This document shows, piece by piece, positions 1-5,911 of a stretch of 5,953 bases of DNA (the first letter of the stretch is position 1; every line of letters begins with the position of its first letter). The translations under genes were made by a program, and so were the position numbers. The DNA comes from an uncultured Geobacteraceae bacterium. GTDB lineage: Bacteria; Desulfobacterota; Desulfuromonadia; Geobacterales; Pseudopelobacteraceae. The stretch lies in the NCBI GenBank assembly GCA_903879825.1, contig CAIRND010000607.1, positions 1-5,953 of the forward strand, in the 5' to 3' direction. The notes beneath the pieces are model-generated. The model did not search any database and had not been told where the DNA came from. It was given only the letters and a program-made list of their open reading frames with translations.

Positions 1-23
1 ACCTATATTGTTTATAAGTTATC

Positions 24-52
24 TTGACGAACCGCGTTTTACATAGTATAGC
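24..52 (+). promoter_or_regulatory. Probable sigma70 promoter for the first prepilin gene
   Basis: A -35 box TTGACG (24-29, 5 of 6 matches to consensus) and a -10 box TATAGC (47-52, 4 of 6) are separated by exactly 17 bases, the optimal spacing. Transcription would begin near 58-60, giving a leader of about 44 bases before the ATG at 103. No sigma54 (GG-N10-GC) element stands out in the 102 bases available. The boxes are seen directly; activity is inferred. Confidence 0.55.
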
Positions 53-90
53 AGTGGAAACAATACAATTTAATGTCATTTCAACCATAA

Positions 91-96
91 AAGGAG
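91..96 (+). promoter_or_regulatory. Ribosome binding site of the first prepilin gene
   Basis: AAGGAG lies 6 bases upstream of the ATG at 103, a near-ideal Shine-Dalgarno arrangement. It favours that start over the in-frame ATGs at 112 and 139. The ATG at 139 has only a weak AGG four bases upstream, although starting there would give a more typical 9-residue prepilin leader. Confidence 0.75.
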
Positions 97-102
97 CTTA
101 AA

Positions 103-786
103 ATGGATTCCATGGAAACACCGAAAAAACTAGGTATCATGGCAAAACTGAGGAACCGCAAAGGCTTTTCACTGATTGAAATGGCGATTGTGCTGGTTAT
201 TATCGGTATTATTATTGCTGCGATAGTTAAGGGGCAGGATTTGATGGCCAACGCACGGGCTAAACAGCTTACAAGCGCTGTCAGTACGTACCGCACGCTT
301 GCCATGGCTTTTCTTGACCGAAACGGCAGATTCCCTGGTGCTGGGCCGAATGATTTAGCTGCCAATGTGAACTCAGGTATGATTGTTGCTTTTACTTCAT
401 ATAGTTCTCCGACTAAGGAACTTCAAAGATCTATGGTTAACAGACCGCCTCAACCTATTGTTATCGGTAGCTTGCAATTCTACGTCTTTTTAGGGCATAC
501 AACCGGTGTTGCCACCACCGGGAGGAACGTTATTGCAGTATGCAAGGATGCTACATGTGGGACGGCATTCACGGCAGACGAACTGGAACTTATCAAGGTT
601 GTGGATAACAGTTTTGATGGTGACGCTGATGCTGGTGCTGGTCAAATCAGGGGGGCTTCTACCATAACAATAACAGGCGACTATGTGGCAGCAGCAACAG
701 TCGTCAACACTATAGCAACTGGCACAGTAATCCCTTGGACAACGGCACATAAAGCTGCTATCTGGGCATTTGACCGCCCATTCTAA
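103..786 (+). CDS. Type IV pilin-like prepilin (227 aa, class III signal)
   Basis: The product should be a pilin or pseudopilin subunit: inserted in the inner membrane, cleaved and N-methylated by a PilD-type prepilin peptidase, then assembled into a fibre. The processing motif RKG/FSLIE spans residues 19-26. Cleavage after G21 leaves F22 as mature residue 1 and E26 as the conserved Glu+5. The hydrophobic alpha1 segment runs to about residue 42 (MAIVLVIIGIIIAAIV), leaving a 206-residue mature protein. The C-terminal half has a cysteine pair C147/C152, possibly a disulfide, and an acidic Gly-rich loop at 168-183 (D172, D174, D176) that resembles calcium-binding loops of major pseudopilins. The 21-residue leader is longer than usual; starting at M13 would make it 9. 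The gene has its own promoter and a terminator, so it can be expressed alone. No pilus ATPase, platform or peptidase gene is in the window. Prepilin identity is firm; whether it is a major pilin, a minor pilin or a pseudopilin is not decided. Confidence 0.9.
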   Translation: MDSMETPKKLGIMAKLRNRKGFSLIEMAIVLVIIGIIIAAIVKGQDLMANARAKQLTSAVSTYRTLAMAFLDRNGRFPGAGPNDLAANVNSGMIVAFTSYSSPTKELQRSMVNRPPQPIVIGSLQFYVFLGHTTGVATTGRNVIAVCKDATCGTAFTADELELIKVVDNSFDGDADAGAGQIRGASTITITGDYVAAATVVNTIATGTVIPWTTAHKAAIWAFDRPF

Positions 787-815
787 TCATTTCAAGGAAT
801 TTGTTTCAATTAACG

Positions 816-843
816 GGGGGCTTGTATAAGCCTCCTTTTTTTT
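816..843 (+). terminator. Intrinsic terminator between the two prepilin genes
   Basis: An 8-bp stem pairs GGGGGCTT (816-823) with AAGCCTCC (828-835). It contains one G-U pair and closes a GTAT loop. Eight T residues follow immediately (836-843). This is a classic Rho-independent terminator 29 bases after the stop codon of the first prepilin. It ends only 28 bases before the second prepilin start, so it should reduce read-through into that gene. Confidence 0.88.
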
Positions 844-871
844 ATCTAGCTTCTTATGGTATTTAATAACT

Positions 872-1789
872 ATGCGTAAGTTCAATAACCATAGCGGTTT
901 CTCCCTGGTAGAGCTCTCCATCGTACTGGTGATTATCGGTATTATTGTCAGTGCGAGTATTAAACTTGTTGGCCCGGTAACCCAGATTATAAAGATGCGT
1001 GAAACTAAGGAGCGCTTGGACAGTGCCTTACAATCGGTAGTTGGTTATGCGGCTTCGCACAATTCAATTCCTGACAATATTTCTTCTATTGTTGCGGTGC
1101 CTCGTAGTAGTTGGGGTAAGGATTTTGCGTATCTGTATGACCCTTCCTTCTCAAGCAACCCAACAAAAGATACCATTTGCGGGCGTAGTTCCAGTGGCCT
1201 TAAAGTGCATACCCGGGAACCTTCTTCAACTACCAACAATGTAGCTTTTGCAATTGTGAGTAGCACAGAGGATTGGAATTTTAGCAGCGATCTCGATAGT
1301 GTAAAGATAACGGGGTCGGCTCAAATATCCGGCACTGTGAGTGCGCCCAACACCCTTAATATTGATCTTGCAAATAAGGATATGGTTCGTTTTATTACGG
1401 TTGGTGAGCTACGGACAAGAATAGGCTGTCAAGGCCCACCGCTCAAGATAGTCAACAATGAGTTACCGTTAGGGATTCAGGGAAATCCCTATAGTGCAAC
1501 TATCTTCGCTGATGGTGGCGTTCCTTATTCATCTTCAAACTACAAGTTCTGCGTGAATAACAATATTATTTCGTACTTTAATATTAGCGGAGGTATTTCG
1601 GCTGCAGACTGCTCCAGTGCCGATTGGTCAACAGCAACTGCATCAGCTAATGTAATAATTACTTTTGCAAACCCCGCAACTGTGGCTGTTAATTCCTATC
1701 GTGTTACTGTATTTGTTCGGGATAATACGAGTGAGGATCCAACTTCCAAAATATTTAACATTACAGTAAACTCGCCTTACCCGCCGTAG
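872..1789 (+). CDS. Prepilin-like protein with C-terminal Ig-like region (305 aa)
   Basis: This is a second pilin-like protein, probably exported, processed and assembled with a type IV pilus or type II secretion-type pseudopilus. The short leader ends in HSG, with cleavage between G9 and F10; E14 is the conserved Glu+5. The alpha1 hydrophobic stretch is residues 11-30. Residues 31-185 form a pilin-like globular region containing C103. From about residue 187 the sequence (PPLKIVNNELPLGIQGNPYS, then a GG-P turn near 215-218) matches the style of putative bacterial Ig (He_PIG) domains in surface proteins, followed by beta-rich, Ser/Thr/Asn-rich sequence. There are four cysteines (103, 186, 227, 247), enough for two disulfides. 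Length and a bulky C-terminus fit a minor or tip subunit better than a major pilin, which is an inference. The ATG at 872 has no convincing Shine-Dalgarno sequence, and no clear promoter lies between it and the preceding terminator, so low expression is likely. Prepilin identity is firm; the Ig-like call is by eye. Confidence 0.87.
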   Translation: MRKFNNHSGFSLVELSIVLVIIGIIVSASIKLVGPVTQIIKMRETKERLDSALQSVVGYAASHNSIPDNISSIVAVPRSSWGKDFAYLYDPSFSSNPTKDTICGRSSSGLKVHTREPSSTTNNVAFAIVSSTEDWNFSSDLDSVKITGSAQISGTVSAPNTLNIDLANKDMVRFITVGELRTRIGCQGPPLKIVNNELPLGIQGNPYSATIFADGGVPYSSSNYKFCVNNNIISYFNISGGISAADCSSADWSTATASANVIITFANPATVAVNSYRVTVFVRDNTSEDPTSKIFNITVNSPYPP

Positions 1790-1797
1790 TTTCCAAC

Positions 1798-1833
1798 ATG
1801 AATAGCCAAACACACGTCGCCGCGTCAGTGTAA
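1798..1833 (+). pseudogene. Possible 5' stub of an interrupted small gene
   Basis: An ATG at 1798 opens a frame reading MNSQTHVAA up to position 1824. The AT-rich palindrome begins at 1825 and brings a TAA at 1831-1833. The stretch just before the palindrome is GC-rich (GTCGCCGCG), so composition changes sharply at the join. No Shine-Dalgarno sequence is visible. It could be the front end of the gene whose tail may lie at 3183-3308, cut by arrival of the palindrome and ATPase. It could equally be chance; eleven codons prove nothing alone. Confidence 0.18.
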
Positions 1834-1869
1834 TTGCAAGATTACCTTGTAATTTTGCAATTACACTGA
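1825..1869. repeat. 45-bp near-perfect palindrome upstream of the ATPase gene
   Basis: Arms of 15 bases are perfectly complementary: TCAGTGTAATTGCAA (1825-1839) and TTGCAATTACACTGA (1855-1869). The pairing continues inward through a G-T position (1840/1854) and five more base pairs (1841-1845 with 1849-1853), leaving only CTT as the loop. Nested inside are two 16-bp units, GTAATTGCAAGATTAC (1830-1845) and GTAATTTTGCAATTAC (1849-1864). Each is itself a GTAAT...ATTAC inverted repeat, and their centres are 19 bp apart. The structure ends 12 bases before the ATPase ATG. It has no T-tract, so it is not an ordinary terminator for the prepilin gene. It may be a tandem operator, an mRNA hairpin limiting translation, or a recombination or element end. 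Confidence 0.9.
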
Positions 1870-1881
1870 TAAAGATACAAC

Positions 1882-3162
1882 ATGAATTCCGTAAAACGCT
1901 CCATATTAGGCATCGTGGCTGCCAAGCTGCACACTGAACAGGTCGTGGCATTGACCGGCGCACGGCAGACCGGCAAAACAACCCTCTGTGAAGTACAACT
2001 TCCGGAACACCTTAACCTCCCTTTCACCTATATCACCTTCGATGATCCCGACGAACGTCTTCGTTTTCAGAGATCTGCGGTGTCGATCCTGGAAAGCATC
2101 ACAACGCCATTGGTGATACTTGACGAAGTCCAGAAGATTCCGCAGTTGTTTGACCCTCTTAAACTTGTAGTGGATCGGGAGCGCAAAAAGGCGGTTGCAG
2201 ATCGGAAACAGTTTGTGCTGACCGGCTCATCGCAGCTTTTGATGATGAAGAATATCATGGAGACTTTGGCGGGGAGAGTGGCTTTATGTCAAATGTATCC
2301 ATTCTCGCTGTATGAGCTGAGCGGTGGTGGCGAGCCGCCGCTTCTTTCGCGGATATGGCGCGATCAAAATATTACATACCAGGATATTGAGCGACTGAAT
2401 CTAACCGCGCCACAGAGATTACGGACCCTACGTACCGTGCGGGATGAGCATCAGACATGGGGTGGATATCCGCCGGTATGGCAACGTACGGGTGATACAA
2501 CACGACTCAACTGGCTCAAAGATTATCGCAAGACTTATCTGGAACGTGATATTGCAGACGTGGGGCAGGTGGCAAATATTGACACTTTTGCTCTGGCTCA
2601 GAAGCTTCTCTGCAGCCGAACAGCTAACCTGCTCTCTATCAGTGATGTCTCTCGTGATCTTGGAGTGGCGGTAAATACCGTCAAACGCTATCTGGAGCTT
2701 CTTACCATGTCGTTTCAGTGCATTCTACTGCCACCATGGTACGAAAATGTCAGTAAGCGACTGATTAAAAGTCCTAAAATATTTTTTCCCGATGTCGGCC
2801 TGAACAGGGCGGTGCTGGGAGAGCTCTCAGTGAGTCGTGGTGCTGCATATGAAAGTTGGATCTGCGCTGAGCTATTAAAGTGGAAACAACTTCAGCCGGT
2901 GCAACCGGATTTGTATTTTTATCGAACAAATGCTGGCATGGAAGTTGATTTTTTGCTGGCGGGAGAGCGGGGAATCCTCCCTATCGAAGTCAAATCTTCG
3001 GAGCGCGTAACCAGCTCCGATGGCAGAAGCGTGGTGAGGTTTCTCACCGAACATCCAAAATCAGCAACAATAGGGCTGGTGGTTTATCCCGGGGATGACG
3101 TAATAGAACTGCGCAAAAATGTGTGGGGAGTTCCGGACTGGTATCTACTTGGGGCGATATAG
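1882..3162 (+). CDS. AAA_14 / DUF4143 family ATPase (426 aa)
   Basis: This is a cytoplasmic P-loop ATPase of the widespread AAA_14 plus DUF4143 family, whose cellular role is poorly known. Walker A is GARQTGKTT (26-34, K32, T33); Walker B is LVILDEVQ (77-84, D81, E82). A sensor-like LTGSSQ lies at 113-118 and the family's LAGRV motif, a candidate arginine finger, at 129-133. After a linker with YLERDI (219-224), a winged-helix-like segment (about 249-276) precedes the DUF4143 part. The C-terminus resembles a PD-(D/E)XK nuclease fold: E324, then GMEVDF with D356, then PIEVKSS with E369 and K371. All key residues are present and the length is normal for the family, so it looks intact. The ATG at 1882 has only a weak AAAG upstream. 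It stands alone, between prepilin and flagellar genes with no evident functional tie, which fits a horizontally acquired single-gene cassette. Family assignment is firm; nuclease activity and function are not established. Confidence 0.93.
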   Translation: MNSVKRSILGIVAAKLHTEQVVALTGARQTGKTTLCEVQLPEHLNLPFTYITFDDPDERLRFQRSAVSILESITTPLVILDEVQKIPQLFDPLKLVVDRERKKAVADRKQFVLTGSSQLLMMKNIMETLAGRVALCQMYPFSLYELSGGGEPPLLSRIWRDQNITYQDIERLNLTAPQRLRTLRTVRDEHQTWGGYPPVWQRTGDTTRLNWLKDYRKTYLERDIADVGQVANIDTFALAQKLLCSRTANLLSISDVSRDLGVAVNTVKRYLELLTMSFQCILLPPWYENVSKRLIKSPKIFFPDVGLNRAVLGELSVSRGAAYESWICAELLKWKQLQPVQPDLYFYRTNAGMEVDFLLAGERGILPIEVKSSERVTSSDGRSVVRFLTEHPKSATIGLVVYPGDDVIELRKNVWGVPDWYLLGAI

Positions 3163-3182
3163 TGACTATTAATGTGACTTAG

Positions 3183-3308
3183 AATTTTGACCGTTCTCTA
3201 CAACCTGTTGAATCCGCCGATTTAACTGCAACCCAAATCAGCACCCACCTGCAGCAACGTGGTTCTCCCTACGGTGCGCTGTTCCCCGTACCAATCCAAC
3301 CATCTTAA
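3183..3308 (+). pseudogene. Possible 3' remnant of an unidentified gene
   Basis: A 41-codon open frame runs from just after an in-frame TAG (3180-3182) to TAA (3306-3308). It contains no ATG, GTG or TTG codon, so it cannot start normally. The translation reads like ordinary protein, for example QPVESADLTATQISTHLQQR and then GSPYGALFPVPIQPS. It has balanced composition and is more GC-rich than the bases just before it. It ends 16 bases short of the convergent flgL stop. I do not recognise the family. It could be the tail of a gene whose front is near 1798, displaced by the ATPase cassette, or a chance frame in the 162-base gap between convergent genes. No clear terminator was found in that gap for either strand. 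Confidence 0.3.
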
Positions 3309-3324
3309 ACTGATAACATTGGTG

Positions 3325-4407
3325 TTACAGGTAATTAAGCAAAGATAGCGGTGCAATTTTGGCCGTTGATGCAAGAGCCGCATCAAAGGCGGTTTTCTGG
3401 TTAGTCAGTTCGATAGCCACCTTGGCGTAATCAATATTTTGCATATTATCATGAATTTCCGTGAGGGCATTACTATTTCTCTGCTGTGACGCCAGAGCGT
3501 TATCCATACGCGCCTTGCGCATTCCGATATCGCTGATTGCACCGAGCATTTGCTGATTTGCCTTATCAAAGGCAACATTAGCGGCGGAAATTCCGGCCAA
3601 GTTACCACTATTGACGTCTGCTATCAGCGTATCAATGGCTTTTATAATATCAACTCCAGGTGGCGTCCCGCTTCCTCTGAGTACAGCTCCTCCCGAAACA
3701 CTTATCGGAACTTGCACTCCTTTATTAACCTCTATGCTGAGAATATCTTCAGTCCCCTGAAACTTTCCGGTAAAAGTCAGAGTGCCCGCAGTATTCGAAT
3801 TGGTGGCATTATTGGACATAGTAACTGTTACACCGGCAAAAGCCGAAACGACAGTATCAGGGGGAATATCCGGTCCGGTGATCGGCATGCCGATGTAAAA
3901 GTCTGTCGTATCTACATTTGTGATATTTGGATTACCAACAGTGGTAGTAAAGCCCGACCGCGTTGTCGCACTGAATGGCGGTTTATCGCTATTAAAGCCG
4001 CTGAAGACATACTGCCCACCAACCTGAGAACTGGGATAATCAGTCAACTGGTCCCTGAAAGCTTTGAGCTGACTCAGAATATCCTCTTTTTTGACTGGAT
4101 CGCTTATCGCTCCCGCTGCCTGACTGGCAGCACCTTTAATGGACATTACGCTGCTAAGCATTCCTTCCAAACTCGTTCCCGCCATATCGAGCCAGGTTTG
4201 ACCCGTTTTTATGTTACTGATGTACTGCTTTGACGCTTTGATCTGAGTCTCTACATCAAGAATTTTTTTAGAAGCGACCGGATCATCGGAAGGACGGTTC
4301 ACCACACGACCGGTTGTAGATGCCTCGTTCAAGCGATCAAGCCTGATTCGTCCTTCATTAATGTTATATATTGCATTACTGGTAGTCGTTTTATCGGTAA
4401 TTCTCAT
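3325..4407 (-). CDS. flgL: Flagellar hook-associated protein 3 (FlgL, HAP3)
   Basis: FlgL is a rod-hook-filament junction protein, exported by the flagellar type III apparatus and placed between FlgK and the flagellin filament. The N-terminal D0/D1 signature is clear: MRIT at the start, then STTGRVVNRPSDDPVAS (30-46). The conserved GGQYVFSGFNSDKPPF follows at 130-145. The C-terminus shows the matching coiled-coil region (about 315-349, with DYAKVAIELTNQKTAFDAAL) that pairs with the N-terminus as in flagellins, ending in LLNYL. At 360 aa it is longer than many FlgL proteins (roughly 300). The excess appears to be a Thr/Asn-rich module at about 150-213, including IGMPITGPDIPPDTVV, which resembles beta-rich repeats in phage tail and surface proteins. 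The ATG is supported by AGGAG six bases upstream. It follows flgK by 25 bases and is surely co-transcribed with it. Identity is firm. Confidence 0.96.
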   Translation of the reverse strand: MRITDKTTTSNAIYNINEGRIRLDRLNEASTTGRVVNRPSDDPVASKKILDVETQIKASKQYISNIKTGQTWLDMAGTSLEGMLSSVMSIKGAASQAAGAISDPVKKEDILSQLKAFRDQLTDYPSSQVGGQYVFSGFNSDKPPFSATTRSGFTTTVGNPNITNVDTTDFYIGMPITGPDIPPDTVVSAFAGVTVTMSNNATNSNTAGTLTFTGKFQGTEDILSIEVNKGVQVPISVSGGAVLRGSGTPPGVDIIKAIDTLIADVNSGNLAGISAANVAFDKANQQMLGAISDIGMRKARMDNALASQQRNSNALTEIHDNMQNIDYAKVAIELTNQKTAFDAALASTAKIAPLSLLNYL

Positions 4408-4413
4408 ATACTG

Positions 4414-4418
4414 CTCCT
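4414..4418 (-). promoter_or_regulatory. Ribosome binding site of flgL
   Basis: On the minus strand AGGAG precedes the flgL ATG by 6 bases and lies inside the 25-base gap after flgK. It supports the chosen start and independent translation initiation of flgL on a shared transcript. Confidence 0.75.
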
Positions 4419-4432
4419 GTTGATGATGTTCA

Positions 4433-5911
4433 TTATCGGATCAAGCCCAACAGCGTGTCCAGCATCTGGCTGGCGGTGCTGATAACCTTGGACGCACCCT
4501 CAAAAGCTTTTTGATATTTCATAAGATTTACCATCTCTTCATCAAGTGACACACCGGAACTAGAATCCCTCAGACCATTAAGCTGTTTCACAAATGCTTC
4601 GTTTTGGGTAGCTAAATTTTTTGAAGCCTGAACATCAACTCCAACACTTGCAACCAACGAGTTGTAAAAGTTGGCGGTAGTGGATGTGACCCCACCTGAA
4701 AACGAAACTGATGTATTTACAAGCCCGGCAAGTGCCAGGGCGTTTTTGTTATTGCCGGCTCCGCCTGTTATATCTGCAGCCGCTATCTCACTGGTAGTGG
4801 CAATATTAACTCCAATTTTCGAACTATATCCGGCGATGCTGGGGAGAAGTGTGAGTGGGTCCACCGTCGGAGGCGAAAAGAAATCTTTCCCGGCGACACC
4901 ACTGAGGTCGTAACCTTCCAGATGCTGGGTATTTACCTGAGAGGCAATGTTATAAGCCAGCTCATCCAGCTTGGCGAGATACGCAGGCATAGCGGTATCG
5001 CGCGCATACAAAAGCCCCCCAATCTGCCCTTGTGAGTTATTACTGCCGCCAATAGTCGTCGTGACCTGTGTATCCGTTAACGGGTTCATAATTGGCGAAG
5101 GTGACCCAAGCCCGGATATGTATATTTGATTGGGAGTCGTCGCGTTTGGCGCATTGGTGTACACTGCTGCATATTGGCTTCCGGAAACCAGTTGCGGTTT
5201 TACACCATTCACTGCAACCGTCAGTGTTACATCCATCGTACCATCTGTCTGTTCCGTGTAATTTATTCCTACTTGGTTTGAAAGATTTTGCAGCAACAGG
5301 TCACGTTTGTCGCGAAGCTCATTGGCATTACCGCTCGCCATTTCGGTTGTCTTAATCTGGGTATTAAGATCAGCTATTTGCTTGGCGGTTGACGTGATAT
5401 CGGTTGCGACTGAAGTCAAACTTTGATCAGCAAAAGTCTGTGCATTGGTGATGCCATCACTGACCTGATGAAAGGTATCGACCAGAACCTGCGCCTTGCC
5501 GAGTACCGTCTGACGCTCGGAAATCCCCGCCGGGTTCAGCGTGAGTGATTGCCAGGCGTCTGCCAACCCCTGCATAGCGTCACCGATCGAGTTGCCGCTT
5601 AATTCATTCAGGTACGGTTCAATCTGCTGGAGAGTCGCCAACTTTGAATCATTATTTCCCTGAAGTGAGGTGCCGTCATTAATCTGCTTATTTAAAACGT
5701 TGTCGTAGATGCGCTGCACGGAAGTAATATTGACCCCGTTCCCCAGCGTAAGGCCGTTGTTACTTGTCGATAGTGCTGTTTGCATCACGACACGCTGGCG
5801 CGAATATCCGGGGGTATTTACGTTCGCAACATTTTCGCTCGTCACATCTAGAGCTATCCGCTGCGCGGCAAGGCTGGAACTGGCAGAATTAAAAATCGAC
5901 GTTATGCTCAC
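4433..5911 (-). CDS. flgK: Flagellar hook-associated protein 1 (FlgK, HAP1)
   Basis: FlgK is the first hook-filament junction protein, secreted through the flagellar export channel and sitting directly on the hook below FlgL. The N-terminus carries the flagellar axial-protein signature: SSLAAQRIALDVTSENVANVNTPGYSRQ, residues 12-39, with the ANVNTPGYSRQ rod-type motif at 29-39. Family landmarks follow in order: NELRDKRDLLLQNLS (196-210), the GGLLYARDTAMPAYLAKLDE block (298-317) leading to VNTQHLEGYDLSG (326-338), and the C-terminal DEEMVNLMKYQKAFEGASKV segment (457-476), which packs against the N-terminal helix. At 492 aa it is somewhat shorter than enterobacterial FlgK (about 550) and appears complete. 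Translation starts at GTG, not ATG; AAGGAG six bases upstream fixes this start. It is the promoter-proximal gene of the visible flgK-flgL pair, and its promoter lies beyond the window. Identity is firm. Confidence 0.97.
   Translation of the reverse strand: MSITSIFNSASSSLAAQRIALDVTSENVANVNTPGYSRQRVVMQTALSTSNNGLTLGNGVNITSVQRIYDNVLNKQINDGTSLQGNNDSKLATLQQIEPYLNELSGNSIGDAMQGLADAWQSLTLNPAGISERQTVLGKAQVLVDTFHQVSDGITNAQTFADQSLTSVATDITSTAKQIADLNTQIKTTEMASGNANELRDKRDLLLQNLSNQVGINYTEQTDGTMDVTLTVAVNGVKPQLVSGSQYAAVYTNAPNATTPNQIYISGLGSPSPIMNPLTDTQVTTTIGGSNNSQGQIGGLLYARDTAMPAYLAKLDELAYNIASQVNTQHLEGYDLSGVAGKDFFSPPTVDPLTLLPSIAGYSSKIGVNIATTSEIAAADITGGAGNNKNALALAGLVNTSVSFSGGVTSTTANFYNSLVASVGVDVQASKNLATQNEAFVKQLNGLRDSSSGVSLDEEMVNLMKYQKAFEGASKVISTASQMLDTLLGLIR

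Noticed and set aside
139..786. Starting the first prepilin at the ATG at 139, giving a 9-residue leader
   Set aside because: The ATG at 103 has a much better ribosome binding site (AAGGAG, 6-base spacing). The shorter form stays possible because its leader length is more typical.
856..879. A 7-codon frame (ATG to TAA) overlapping the start of the second prepilin, as a possible leader peptide
   Set aside because: There is no Shine-Dalgarno sequence, no informative codon run, and no alternative hairpin that ribosome movement would control; it is easily produced by chance.
1825..1869. The palindrome as an intrinsic terminator of the second prepilin gene
   Set aside because: The arms are AT-rich and followed by GATAAAGATAC with no T-tract. 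The two nested dyads and closeness to the ATPase start fit a regulatory or recombination site better.
3162..3179. Direct repeat GTGACT (3162-3167 and 3174-3179) at the end of the ATPase gene, considered as a target duplication or element end
   Set aside because: It is six bases, both copies lie on the same side of the ATPase, and there is no matching copy next to the palindrome at the left boundary.
3314..3327. Small inverted repeat TAACA-TTGG-TGTTA at the flgL stop, considered as a terminator
   Set aside because: The stem is only 5 bp, AT-rich and has no T-tract on either strand.
3550..4233. A 227-codon open frame on the plus strand opposite flgL
   Set aside because: It lies entirely antisense to a confidently identified flgL and has low-complexity, basic, Ser-rich translation with no domain. 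It is a shadow of the flgL frame.
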